In this document: in pieces, positions 1 through 7,809 of the stretch
Layout of the letters: every line of letters starts with the position of its first letter
Position numbering within the stretch: the first letter of the stretch is position 1
Assembly (NCBI GenBank): GCA_029288035.1
Contig: JARFPZ010000582.1
Coordinates: 1-33,427 of the forward strand
Reading direction: 5' to 3'
Length of the DNA: 33,427 nucleotides
From: Desulfosarcina sp.
GTDB taxonomy: Bacteria > Desulfobacterota > Desulfobacteria > Desulfobacterales > JAFDCJ01
Notes under the pieces: model-generated
Database searches by the model: none
Told to the model about the DNA's origin: nothing
What the model saw: only the letters and a program-made list of their open reading frames with translations
Program-made: the position numbers and the translations under genes

Positions 1-534
1 ATGAAACGCTTCCGTCAATGGAACAAAGGAGGCGGCATTTTCAAGCAGCTTTCTGTATCTCGATTCCTTCATGGCGGTAAGGAATTCCAGAAAGGTCATC
101 GGATATAGATGAAGAAAATTCACCTTCCCTACCGGAAAGGATCCAGGACCGGACATTTTCAACCCAAGCAGAGAGCCGGCCGCTACCATGTGGACATCGG
201 CCTGTTGTTCGGCAAAATACTTCAGCGAATTCAGGGCCCGATTTGAAATCTGTATTTCGTCGAAGAGAACCAGATCAGATTCCGGACGAATCTCTAAATT
301 CATATAAGTGGCAAGGTCTGCCAGTATTCGATCCGGATTCAAGTCATTTTGGAACAATTGGTCAAGACCGGAATTTTCTTCAAAGTTGCAATAAATCGTG
401 TTTCGGTATTCATTGCGGCCGAATTCTTTTAATATGAACGTTTTACCTGTTTGACGGGCACCTTGTAAAAGGAGTGGTTTTCTCCGCGAGGAGGATTTCC
501 ATTGCAATAATTTCGGATAGATATCTCTTTTCAT
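1..534 (-). CDS. AAA_14-type ATPase, N-terminal part (truncated by window edge)
   Basis: The reading frame opens at an ATG at 534 and runs off the window start, giving the first 178 residues. It has a clear Walker A (GARQTGKT, about residues 25-32) and a Walker B-like stretch (DLVLFDEIQ) about 85 residues later, the layout of AAA_14 ATPases that usually carry a C-terminal DUF4143 domain; that part would lie outside the window. Such proteins are typical accessory genes of anaerobes and archaea, and their cellular role is poorly known. The gene is separated from the transporter operon by 254 bases that hold a CRP-type palindrome. The family call rests on motifs and overall layout; no substrate or function can be assigned. 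Confidence 0.8.
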   Translation of the reverse strand, partial: MKRDIYPKLLQWKSSSRRKPLLLQGARQTGKTFILKEFGRNEYRNTIYCNFEENSGLDQLFQNDLNPDRILADLATYMNLEIRPESDLVLFDEIQISNRALNSLKYFAEQQADVHMVAAGSLLGLKMSGPGSFPVGKVNFLHLYPMTFLEFLTAMKESRYRKLLENAASFVPLTEAFH

Positions 535-619
535 AATAGAATACTTTGCCAGGAATCGGAGTTGCCGTCAAGACAATTCGTCCGACTTTTGTGGATCTAT
601 GCACATTATTGGTACGTAA

Positions 620-639
620 AATGTGATTATTATCACATT
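620..639. promoter_or_regulatory. CRP/FNR-type palindrome upstream of the AAA ATPase
   Basis: A perfect 20-base palindrome contains TGTGA, six bases, TCACA (622-637), which is the textbook CRP-family operator. It lies about 86 bases upstream of the ATG at 534, a distance usable for activation of the minus-strand gene. A second TCACATTATTGG-like half (CACATTATTGG at 602-612 and again at 634-644) repeats nearby. Which CRP/FNR-family protein would bind is unknown. Confidence 0.55.
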
Positions 640-698
640 ATTGGCAGCAATATTGCGGTTTAGCTTGTCAATTGGCGATGGTCATGGGTGAAATATGA

Positions 699-754
699 CA
701 TGGCCGCAAAAAGGCACAAAAAGCACAAAAAGCACAAAAAATTTTTCAGAGCTT
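699..754 (+). repeat. Inverted-repeat element, left copy
   Basis: About 55 bases beginning CATGGCCGCAAAAAGGCA and continuing with GCACAAAAA iterations and TTTCAGAGCTT are found again in opposite orientation at 3081-3132. The two copies flank the two permease genes. The left copy holds one more GCACAAAAA unit than the right one. Confidence 0.7.
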
Positions 755-788
755 GTGATTTGAATAGGCCACAAAGGAAATAAATCGA

Positions 789-1769
789 TCAATCCGGTCG
801 GTACGGTTTTCCCAGAGCAGACGGCGCCATCCCCGAAAAGAAGGCCAGAAGAGATTTGATGCGACTTTTGCCTTCCGCCCATATTAAAACGGATTCCTTC
901 TGGGCAAAAGACATAATGATCAGGGTGAATATCATCAGCGGAAACGGGGCTACCTGAAAAACCTGGGAAGGAACCGACGGCAACCACTCCTGAAAATAAA
1001 TTCCCAGGACCTGCAACAGCGAAAACAGGTAAGCACCGGCGGCTGCCTTAACCGGATGCCAGCCCCCGAAAATCACCAGGGCCAGTGCGATCCAGCCGGT
1101 TCCTTCCGCCCCCTGAGGCCGCCCCCATCCGGGCTTGGTGGCCAGGGAAAAGGTGGCGCCGGCGAGCCCCACGAGTAAGCCACCGCAAACCGCATACAGC
1201 AACTGCAGCTTCTGGGGATTGATCCCCCTGGCATAAGATGCCCGGGGGTGTTCGCCCACGGATCTTAATTTCAGGCCGTGGGGGGTATGGTAGATGTACC
1301 ACCAGCTGATTGCGATGATAAACAGGCTCAGATACACGGGTAGATTGTGGTTGAATAAAATATCACCCAATAATGGAATTTCTCCCAGCAAGGGAATCGG
1401 CAGGGGGGATACCTGCGGCCCCTGCAGTCGCGAATAGGGGTTGCCGATAAAATAAGCAAGATCCCGGGCCATTAAAGTTAACACAAACCCCACGGCAACC
1501 TGATTCTGATTAAGATAGATGCTGAACACCGCCACGGTGGCCGCCACCAGGGCACCGACAATTGCCCCGCAGACAAATCCCATCATCAGGCTGTTGGTCT
1601 CAAAGGCAACAGCAAAGGCTGCCATGGCACTCAGCAAGATAGAACCGTCCAGCGACAGGTTGATGAGACCCGCTTTCTCTGTAATGGTCTCGCCCACCGC
1701 CGCCAGCACAATCGGCGCCGCCCCGGCAACAACACTGGCAAACAGTATGGTTAGGTTGAGTTCAAACAT
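789..1769 (-). CDS. BMP-type ABC transporter permease (second permease of operon)
   Basis: This 326-residue, strongly hydrophobic protein is an inner-membrane permease of the BPL_transp_2/RbsC-like group that pairs with BMP (PnrA/Med-like) binding proteins, as in the YufQ/NupQ nucleoside transporters. The N-terminus (hydrophobic start, then AAVGETITEKAGLINLSLDGS) matches the family signature GE-x(2)-TE(R/K)AG-x-(L/I)NL. It is the last gene of the minus-strand operon binding protein-ATPase-permease-permease. The spacer to the preceding permease is made almost wholly of heptanucleotide arrays, and no convincing Shine-Dalgarno is seen before the ATG. Substrate is inferred only from the family (nucleosides or related small molecules). 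Confidence 0.88.
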   Translation of the reverse strand: MFELNLTILFASVVAGAAPIVLAAVGETITEKAGLINLSLDGSILLSAMAAFAVAFETNSLMMGFVCGAIVGALVAATVAVFSIYLNQNQVAVGFVLTLMARDLAYFIGNPYSRLQGPQVSPLPIPLLGEIPLLGDILFNHNLPVYLSLFIIAISWWYIYHTPHGLKLRSVGEHPRASYARGINPQKLQLLYAVCGGLLVGLAGATFSLATKPGWGRPQGAEGTGWIALALVIFGGWHPVKAAAGAYLFSLLQVLGIYFQEWLPSVPSQVFQVAPFPLMIFTLIIMSFAQKESVLIWAEGKSRIKSLLAFFSGMAPSALGKPYRPD

Positions 1770-1783
1770 TGTTCAACAAATTC

Positions 1784-1853
1784 TGTCCTCTGACTTCTAT
1801 CATCCGTCATCTATCATCCATCTTCTGTCATCTGCCCTCCGTCATCTGTCATC
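1784..1853 (-). repeat. Heptanucleotide array between the two permease genes
   Basis: Read on the minus strand, this is ten consecutive 7-base units with exact spacing, all beginning GA, for example GATGACA, GATGATA and GAGGACA. It occupies most of the spacer between the permease genes and is non-coding. Confidence 0.8.
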
Positions 1854-1859
1854 CTACCC

Positions 1860-1901
1860 TTTGCCTCATGCCCTGCGCCCTATGCCCTCTGCGCTGTGCG
1901 C
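1860..1901 (-). repeat. Second heptanucleotide array at the permease 3' end
   Basis: Six consecutive 7-base units on the minus strand with a different consensus (GCGCAGA, GGGCATA and relatives). It encodes the last dozen residues and stop of the upstream permease, so the C-terminus of that protein seems to have been built or replaced by the array. Confidence 0.75.
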
Positions 1902-2888
1902 CAACCGCCCGCGCCAGGCATGCACACCCAGGGTAGCCAGAACCAGGGCCCCCTGGATGACGCCGCTCAAGGATGAATCCACCTGCAGCACCATCGGCAA
2001 CTGAATACTGCCGACATTCAAGCAGGCAAAGAAAAAGGCCACCAAAGGCACCAGCCAAATTTTGTAGTTGGACAACATCACAACCAGCAGCGCCAGGTAA
2101 CCGTAATTGCTGGAGATGGCAGGCAGTAGTCGATGGTAAACCCCGCTCACTTGAAGGCTTCCAGCCAGACCGGCGAAACCCCCGGCAAAAATCATGGCAA
2201 GAATCATGTAGCGGCCGGGTTTGAGTCTAAAAAGGAACGCCGCCTTGGGGTTGTTTCCAATGGCTTTTAAATTCAAACCAATTCGGGTGTAACGCACCAA
2301 CACCCCGGTCAAGATCAGGGAAACGACGACAAGCGCCAGCGCAAGGGGCGAAAGGCGAATAGAGGCCAGATGGGGCAACCACAATTTAACGGGAAACGTC
2401 TCGGTGCCGCTCATGGATGCCACCCCCGGTCGCCGCCAGGGACCGAAAATCAGCCACAGAATGATACCCTGGGCAACGAAGTTGAGCCCCAGGCCGGCAA
2501 ATATTTCGTTGACGCCACCCTTAGTTTTTAAAAAACCGGCGACCAGAGCCCAAAGCGCACCCCCCGCCATCCCGGCCAGCATCGATGCACCCAAAAAAAA
2601 AGCGGCGCCGTTGCCTTGGGTTCCAAAACGAAGCAGGGCAGTGGTAAACACCGCCCCCATCATGACCTGGCCTTCAACACCGATGTTCCACAACCCAATT
2701 CGGAAGGTAAACAACAGACCACAACCGCAAAGGGTGAGCGGTATCCAGGCCTTGGTTACATGGGCAAATTTATTCCAGGACCCTAAAGATCCTTTTAAAA
2801 TATAGTAGTAGGCACTAAACGGCGGGGCGCCGGCAAGCAGCAACACCAGGGTGGTGAAAAAAAATACCGCAAGAAGCGTCAGCAGCAT
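1866..2888 (-). CDS. BMP-type ABC transporter permease (first permease of operon)
   Basis: A polytopic inner-membrane permease (about 340 residues from the ATG at 2888) of the YufP/NupP type. Family features are the small-residue rich helices, the GLWNIGVEGQVMMGAV segment and KTKGGVNEIFAGLGLN, which correspond to the conserved G-x-NIG-EGQ and (H)EV-x(2)-IM-LN regions of these permeases. The frame stays open to an ATG at 2966, but the extra 26 codons fall mostly in an intergenic repeat and heptad array that recurs elsewhere, so the internal ATG is preferred; neither start has a good ribosome site. The C-terminus runs into another heptad array. It partners with the permease downstream and the ATPase upstream. 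Confidence 0.85.
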   Translation of the reverse strand: MLLTLLAVFFFTTLVLLLAGAPPFSAYYYILKGSLGSWNKFAHVTKAWIPLTLCGCGLLFTFRIGLWNIGVEGQVMMGAVFTTALLRFGTQGNGAAFFLGASMLAGMAGGALWALVAGFLKTKGGVNEIFAGLGLNFVAQGIILWLIFGPWRRPGVASMSGTETFPVKLWLPHLASIRLSPLALALVVVSLILTGVLVRYTRIGLNLKAIGNNPKAAFLFRLKPGRYMILAMIFAGGFAGLAGSLQVSGVYHRLLPAISSNYGYLALLVVMLSNYKIWLVPLVAFFFACLNVGSIQLPMVLQVDSSLSGVIQGALVLATLGVHAWRGRLAHSAEGIGRRA

Positions 2889-2910
2889 GTGGCGGAATTG
2901 GCCAAAAATT

Positions 2911-3025
2911 ATTGAAGATTGTCGATTGAAGATTGAAGATTTGTGGATGTCGCTTCGCTCCGTCATATTTATAATCTTTTTCTATGATTATTCCGCAGCA
3001 GGCGGACCTTAAGTATTCAATCTTG
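2911..3025. repeat. Heptad-bracketed repeat element, copy 1
   Basis: Heptads of the type ATTGAAG (2911-2945) lead into an ~85-base core from 2938 with TGTCGCTTCGCTCCGTCA, an A/T-rich middle, CCGCAGCAGGCGG and ACCTTAA, followed by inverse-type heptads (GTATTCA, ATCTTGA). A second copy in the same orientation lies at 3144-3252. It sits at the 5' end of the first permease gene. Confidence 0.75.
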
Positions 3026-3080
3026 ATGAACTTGTAAAAAATCAAAATTTCGATTTTTGTTCAATGAAACCCATTGAACT

Positions 3081-3132
3081 TAAGAGCCCTGAAATTTTAA
3101 TTTTGTGCTTTTTATGCCTTTTTGCGGCCATA
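3081..3132 (-). repeat. Inverted-repeat element, right copy
   Basis: Reverse complement of the element at 699-754: on the minus strand it reads ATATGGCCGCAAAAAGGCAT, then AAAAAGCACAAAA and TTTCAGGGCTCTTA. It lies between the two heptad-bracketed repeats in the ATPase-permease spacer. Confidence 0.7.
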
Positions 3133-3143
3133 TCAAAATCTCA

Positions 3144-3251
3144 AATTTGTGGGTGTCACTTCGCTCCGCCAATTTTATGATCCTTTTTACAATGGATCCG
3201 CCGCAGGCAAACCTTAAATCTTCAATATTCATTCTTCAATATTCAATACTC
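3144..3251. repeat. Heptad-bracketed repeat element, copy 2
   Basis: Same core as 2938-3023 (TGTCACTTCGCTCCGCCA, A/T-rich middle, CCGCCGCAGGC, ACCTTAA), ending in clean heptads ATCTTCA and ATATTCA (3218-3251) that run up to the stop codon of the ATPase gene. The left heptads are degenerate. Confidence 0.75.
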
Positions 3252-4712
3252 TTACCCTTTCCCTGCGATCGCTTTTCCCAGGTTCGATGCATTGGTTTCT
3301 GCGGACTTGACATCTTTGATAATGCGTCCATCAAAAAAAACCAGAATTCGATCCGCTACCATCAGGATTTCATCGAGCTCGGAGGATGAAAAAATAATAC
3401 TCGTTTGATTGAGACAATATTTTTGAAGATGCTGCCAGACCCAGTTCACGGATTCCATATCCAGGCCCCGGGTCGGATTCTCCAGCAGCAGCAACACCGG
3501 ATCCATTGGTAAAAAGGAAAGCAGCAGTCGCTGCTGGTTACCGCCGGATAAAGCATCTACCTGGGAATCAGGTAAGCCTTTTATTCGAAAACGTTCGATG
3601 CGTCGGCCGGCCAAACGATGGGCCGCCTGCCACTTCACCACAAAGCGATGTTGTTGGGCCTGCAGGGCAAAATGCTCGGTGATGCTCAAGCCGGATATCA
3701 AACCCTCTTCCAGGCGCGATGCCGGCATAAATGTCACCCCACAGCGGTTAAAGGCGTGATGATCCTGATTTTTCATATTCCGGCCCGATAATTGGATGGT
3801 CCCTTTGGTTGGCTGCTTTAAACCACCGGCAATGCGTAAAAACACCCCCTGACCGCTTCCCTCCAGGCCCGCCAAACCAACAACCTCACTCTGACGGACA
3901 ACAATATCACAATCCTTTAATCCGGTACGTCCGCCGCTCCCTGAAATGCCTTTCATCATGAGTATCTCACTGCCCGGCGTTTCCAGGCAACGGGCCGGCG
4001 GCAACGGCGGAGTACCAAACATCATTTCCAGCAATCGATTGGGGTCGAAAGGTTGGTCCATGTCGCCAGTCACTTTGCCCTGACGCATGACGGTAACCTG
4101 ATCGCACAGGGTTTCCACATCTTCCAGCTTGTGGGACACCAAAAGGACACTCTTACCCTCGGCGGTCAGTTTTTTAAGTGAATTAAAAAGAATATCTTTT
4201 TGGGTAGCGGAGATGCCGGTGGTCGGTTCATCCAAAATCAGGACCTGAATCCCCAAAGCCAGAAGTCTTAATAACTCAAGTTGCTGTCTTTCACCAATGG
4301 TCAGGATTTTTATCGGGGTTTCGGGATGCAAAGAAAAGTTGAAGGATTCCGCAAGTTGGAGAAACGCATTTTTAAAATTGTTTTTGTGCCCGGTGAATCC
4401 ACTGGTTTGTCCCAGCATAAAATTGTCCAGAACGGAAAGGAGAGAAAAATCCAGTGGATCCTGATAGAGCATCCCGATCCCGAGCGCCACCGCCTGGGCT
4501 GGATTACGGTAGTGGACCGGTTTGCCGTCTATCAGAATGGACCCGCTGGTTTTCTGACTGAAACCCGCCAGAACTTTCATCAAGGTGCTTTTGCCGGCAC
4601 CGTTTTCGCCCAGAATACCGTGAATGCGGCCGGCGTCGATTTTCAGGTCGACCCCATTATTTGCTTTCACGGGTCCATAGTGTTTGTGGATGTCTTGAAG
4701 CTCTATCCACAT
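3252..4712 (-). CDS. BMP-type ABC transporter ATPase (double nucleotide-binding domain)
   Basis: A 486-residue cytoplasmic ATPase with two fused ABC domains, like YufO/NupO and RbsA. The N-terminal half has Walker A GENGAGKST (about residue 35), signature LTIGERQQ and Walker B VLILDEPT. In the C-terminal half the P-loop is degenerate (GLEGSGQG), as is usual in this group, with signature LSGGNQQR and VLLLENPTRG, where Glu precedes Asn rather than the usual Asp-Glu. It begins 5 bases after the binding-protein stop, so the two are co-transcribed and probably coupled. The permeases follow only after a ~360-base spacer filled with three repeat elements, an unusual gap inside such an operon. Confidence 0.93.
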   Translation of the reverse strand: MWIELQDIHKHYGPVKANNGVDLKIDAGRIHGILGENGAGKSTLMKVLAGFSQKTSGSILIDGKPVHYRNPAQAVALGIGMLYQDPLDFSLLSVLDNFMLGQTSGFTGHKNNFKNAFLQLAESFNFSLHPETPIKILTIGERQQLELLRLLALGIQVLILDEPTTGISATQKDILFNSLKKLTAEGKSVLLVSHKLEDVETLCDQVTVMRQGKVTGDMDQPFDPNRLLEMMFGTPPLPPARCLETPGSEILMMKGISGSGGRTGLKDCDIVVRQSEVVGLAGLEGSGQGVFLRIAGGLKQPTKGTIQLSGRNMKNQDHHAFNRCGVTFMPASRLEEGLISGLSITEHFALQAQQHRFVVKWQAAHRLAGRRIERFRIKGLPDSQVDALSGGNQQRLLLSFLPMDPVLLLLENPTRGLDMESVNWVWQHLQKYCLNQTSIIFSSSELDEILMVADRILVFFDGRIIKDVKSAETNASNLGKAIAGKG

Positions 4713-4717
4713 TGTTT

Positions 4718-5911
4718 TTATTTGGCGCTGCTTTGACCGGTCATTCCTTCCAGAAGCTGACCCATGTACCAGATTTGCTTATCATTGGCCGTCTCACCGG
4801 CTTTGACAAACGTGCTTCCATCCTGGTAGTTCAAAGGGCCCTTGAACAGGTCGATTTTGCCCTGGCCTAAATCGCTGATAAATGCAGTCAACGCATTTTT
4901 AACTGATTCCGAAAGGGCCGGTCCCATTGCAAAACCGATGGCGCTGGTGTCCGCATTATTAATATCTCCCCAGTCCGGTCCCTGCCAATCCCATTCGGAT
5001 TTCCAATTACCAGACATGGCGGCTTTGATGTACTTGACGTATCCCGGACCCCAATTAAAATACGGCACCCCCAGACAGACATCGGATGCGCCGTCACAGG
5101 CGCCCAGGTAATCATAGGGAATGGCCCAAACATTTTTCCCCTGTTGTTTCATTTGCTTGGCCACAACCAAGGCCTCTGTGGTGTCAATGCCGGAGATAAC
5201 GATATCATTACCGGTGTTGTAGAAATTCTGGGCCACCTGGGTGGGGTCGGCCGTCACGCCGGGGATGTTAAACCAGAATCCGATCCAGGTCACCTGAAAC
5301 TTCAAATCTTTCGGATCTTTTTTCAGCACGGTTTCCCAGGCATACTTGGCTCCCAGGTAAGCCGATGCCGCCAGTCGCCGGGTTTCTTCGTTGATCAACG
5401 GTCCAAGATAGCCGATTTTTCCGGTTGTCGTCGTATGCGCCGCAACGAAACCCGCCATCATTTTGCCATATTCCATGCGACCCATCAGGTTGCTAAGATT
5501 TTTGGAGGCCTTTCCCGTCAGCACATCATCACCGGATATATGAATGAAATGCACGTCCGGATGCATCAAGGCCGCTTCACGGGTCCCGTCTTTCATATCA
5601 TCGGAGTTGGCAATAATCAGCTTGGCCCCTTTTTCAATCATGTCATCAACCAATTGAGGGATAGTCACGCCGGGTCGGTCGGCCGGATTCACTTTATCGA
5701 TATAAATCATTTTGGTGCCGGGTAATTTTTCTTCAACATATTTGCCCCCGTCAAAGTGCGCCTGGCTCCAACCATGATCATTGTATGGGCCAACCAGCAA
5801 CAAACCGAATATCATTGGTTTTTCCGCCGCCAAAACAGGCCCTGATGGAGTAAATGCAACCGTACTGAAAAAACAAATGATCGCCATTGCCCAAAAATGC
5901 TTTTTAGCCAT
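4718..5911 (-). CDS. BMP-family ABC transporter substrate-binding protein
   Basis: A 397-residue exported binding protein of the BMP/PnrA-like family that captures ligands in the periplasm for the ABC transporter encoded just downstream. The start at 5911 is chosen because AAAGGAGG lies seven bases before it; the open frame extends further upstream but only into a palindromic repeat. A signal peptide (basic MAKKH, hydrophobic core, cleavage near PVLAA) is evident and there is no lipobox. The mature N-terminus (FGLLLVGPYNDHGWSQAHFD) matches the BMP ligand-pocket strand (G-x-NDxGWSxAH). Known relatives bind purine nucleosides, but other ligands occur, so the substrate is open. A strong promoter-like sequence and repeat copy A form its leader. 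Confidence 0.93.
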   Translation of the reverse strand: MAKKHFWAMAIICFFSTVAFTPSGPVLAAEKPMIFGLLLVGPYNDHGWSQAHFDGGKYVEEKLPGTKMIYIDKVNPADRPGVTIPQLVDDMIEKGAKLIIANSDDMKDGTREAALMHPDVHFIHISGDDVLTGKASKNLSNLMGRMEYGKMMAGFVAAHTTTTGKIGYLGPLINEETRRLAASAYLGAKYAWETVLKKDPKDLKFQVTWIGFWFNIPGVTADPTQVAQNFYNTGNDIVISGIDTTEALVVAKQMKQQGKNVWAIPYDYLGACDGASDVCLGVPYFNWGPGYVKYIKAAMSGNWKSEWDWQGPDWGDINNADTSAIGFAMGPALSESVKNALTAFISDLGQGKIDLFKGPLNYQDGSTFVKAGETANDKQIWYMGQLLEGMTGQSSAK

Positions 5912-5951
5912 ATGAATACCTCCTTTAGTGTATGGGAAATGAGATGTCTCA

Positions 5952-6036
5952 TAAGCGACCACCAGCAGAGCTGGGGGTATGAGGGAGGCTCCTCGAAGGA
6001 GCCGTTGAGCCATGCTCTGCTGGTGATCGCTGATTT
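5952..6036 (-). repeat. Palindromic leader repeat, copy A
   Basis: An 85-base near-palindrome with arms AGCGACCACCAGCAGAGC (5954-5971) and GCTCTGCTGGTGATCGCT (6014-6031), matching 17 of 18. An inner stem GGCTCCT/AGGAGCC lies between them. Copies occur at 10144-10212, 10401-10482 and 32981-33064. Copy A points toward the binding-protein gene and starts a few bases after the predicted transcription start. Confidence 0.85.
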
Positions 6037-6046
6037 GTGCCGTTTA

Positions 6047-6075
6047 TATATAAATAAATGACGGCCCGGGGTCAA
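6047..6075 (-). promoter_or_regulatory. Sigma-70-type promoter of the BMP transporter operon
   Basis: On the minus strand, TTGACC (6070-6075) and TATATA (6047-6052) are 17 bases apart. Transcription would start near 6040, so the palindromic repeat A would form the first ~85 bases of the mRNA leader. Confidence 0.55.
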
Positions 6076-6239
6076 GAAAGAAGAAAGACCGTTAAAAAAA
6101 CATTTCTCCTTATCAAGCGTTTCTTGTTGACTTTTACGATATACTATGATGGATAAATTCTTTTAATGATTCGAAGATTGTTATATAGGTTAAAGGATTC
6201 AGAGTCCAATATTCCCGGTTGAAAAAAAGGAGGCACAAA

Positions 6240-6671
6240 GTGTTTGGTTTTCAAAACATAACGGCCAACAACGGATGGGCCATGGCGGTTGTCGGCGCTT
6301 CCATTGTGTTTCTGGGCTTGGTGGTATTGTCCTTTGTCATTTCTCAAGTCCACAAAATTCTTAAGTTGTGGGAACAAAGGGATGAGTTGCTTAACCGACA
6401 CAAAAAGCAGGCTCAAATCGAAGAAGCGAAACCGATCAAAGCGCCGGTTCCCATACAACGCCATCTACCATCTGTAGCGGACCTAACCAGCATTTACAGA
6501 CCTTTGGTTGAGCAGCTCAACCAACCCTTTGATCTATTACAACTATTTGAAATATCTAATAAAATGGACCTTCCCCATCCACACCTGTCGCTAAAATATT
6601 TACAACAAGCCGGCGTTTTGGTCCCTCAAGGGGACGGCACCTTCACCTGGGATAATCAAAAAGCAAACTAA
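6240..6671 (+). CDS. OadG-like gamma subunit of a Na+-translocating decarboxylase, with extra C-terminal domain
   Basis: From a GTG start, placed by AAAAGGAGG just upstream, the product is 143 residues. It has one N-terminal membrane helix (about residues 13-38, GWAMAVVGASIVFLGLVVLS) with the GM-x(n)-G-x-VF-x-FL layout of OadG/GcdG gamma subunits, followed by a charged linker and about 70 residues (from SVADLTSIYRPL) resembling a small helical, perhaps winged-helix-like domain. Ordinary gamma subunits are 80-100 residues and hold a biotin-carrier contact or Zn-binding tail instead. The gene is followed after 10 bases by the beta subunit, which supports the role. The C-terminal domain is not recognised. 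Confidence 0.7.
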   Translation: MFGFQNITANNGWAMAVVGASIVFLGLVVLSFVISQVHKILKLWEQRDELLNRHKKQAQIEEAKPIKAPVPIQRHLPSVADLTSIYRPLVEQLNQPFDLLQLFEISNKMDLPHPHLSLKYLQQAGVLVPQGDGTFTWDNQKAN

Positions 6672-6681
6672 GGGTTAAACC

Positions 6682-7809
6682 ATGTTCGATCTATTCTACC
6701 AATTTCTCTCAAACACCGGGTATTTCCTAGCAGACTATCGCCAAATCATCATGATCTTTGTCGGCTGTATTTTCCTTTATCTTGGAACAGCCAAAAAATA
6801 CGAACCCCTGTTGCTGGTTCCCATCGGCTTTGGGATTTTAGTCGGAAATGTTCCTTTTTTCAAAGGCTTTGGGATTGGCATCTATGAAACCAACAGCGTT
6901 TTGCACTATCTTTATTTTGGTGTGACCACCGGTGTCTATCCCTCCATCGTCTTTCTGGGTCTGGGCGCCATGACCGATTTTTCATCATTGCTGGCCCAGC
7001 CGAAATTAATGCTTTTGGGCGCTGCAGCCCAGATGGGCATATATTTTACCCTATTGGGGGCATTGTTTTTTGGGTTTCTTCCCAGGGAAGCCGCCTCGAT
7101 TGCCATCATCGGAGGCGCCGACGGGCCGACATCAATCTTCTTAACCGCAAAATTGGCGCCGCACCTCATCGGACCTATTGCCATTGCGGCCTATTCATAC
7201 ATGGCGCTCATACCGGTTATTCAGCCGCCGATCATGCGATTGTTGACCACTCGCCAGGAACGCCTTATTAGAATGCCGCCCGGCCGGGAAGTCTCCAGAA
7301 AGGAACTCATGATATTTCCCGTGGTAGGGGTCCTGTTGTGCTGTTTTCTGGCCCCGACGGCACTGCCTTTGCTGGGTATGCTATTTTTAGGAAACTTCTT
7401 AAAGGAATGCGGTGTCGTCAATCGCCTGGCCAATACAGCCCAATCGGCCATCATCGACACGGCGACGATATTTCTCGGTTTTACGGTGGGTTGCAGTACC
7501 CAAGGCGATGTGTTTTTGACGCCCAAGTCGTTAGGTATTTTTTTCTTGGGTGCCGTTGCCTTTTCGATTGCCACCGCATCCGGTGTCATTTTTGCCAAAA
7601 TCATGAATTTATTTCTGAAAGAGAAGATAAATCCCCTGCTGGGCGCTGCCGGTGTTTCCGCGGTACCCGGCTCCGCCCGGGAGGTCCATTTGACGGGGTT
7701 AAAAGAGGATCCGACAAACTTTTTGCTGATGCACGGAATGGCATGCAACTCATCGGGGGTTATCGGCTCGGCCATTTGTGCCGGAATTTTGTGGAGTTTT
7801 TTCATCTAA
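6682..7809 (+). CDS. Na+-translocating decarboxylase beta subunit (OadB/GcdB/MmdB family)
   Basis: A 375-residue polytopic membrane protein of normal family length. In this family the beta subunit decarboxylates carboxybiotin and couples that to Na+ export. The conserved IIGGADGPTSIF segment carries the Na+-binding Asp (residue 147), and FTVGCSTQG and HGMACNSSGVIGSAICAG match the other conserved loops around ASN-x-SGVIGSA. It forms an operon with the gamma-like gene. No biotinylated alpha subunit, carboxyltransferase or biotin carrier is found in the window, so the substrate (oxaloacetate, methylmalonyl-CoA, glutaconyl-CoA or other) cannot be told. Confidence 0.92.
   Translation: MFDLFYQFLSNTGYFLADYRQIIMIFVGCIFLYLGTAKKYEPLLLVPIGFGILVGNVPFFKGFGIGIYETNSVLHYLYFGVTTGVYPSIVFLGLGAMTDFSSLLAQPKLMLLGAAAQMGIYFTLLGALFFGFLPREAASIAIIGGADGPTSIFLTAKLAPHLIGPIAIAAYSYMALIPVIQPPIMRLLTTRQERLIRMPPGREVSRKELMIFPVVGVLLCCFLAPTALPLLGMLFLGNFLKECGVVNRLANTAQSAIIDTATIFLGFTVGCSTQGDVFLTPKSLGIFFLGAVAFSIATASGVIFAKIMNLFLKEKINPLLGAAGVSAVPGSAREVHLTGLKEDPTNFLLMHGMACNSSGVIGSAICAGILWSFFI

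Noticed and set aside
682-987. Minus-strand frame overlapping the 3' end of the permease gene
   Set aside because: Lies in another frame of a clear permease, with composition not typical of protein; its N-terminal part is a shadow and its C-terminal part is repeat.
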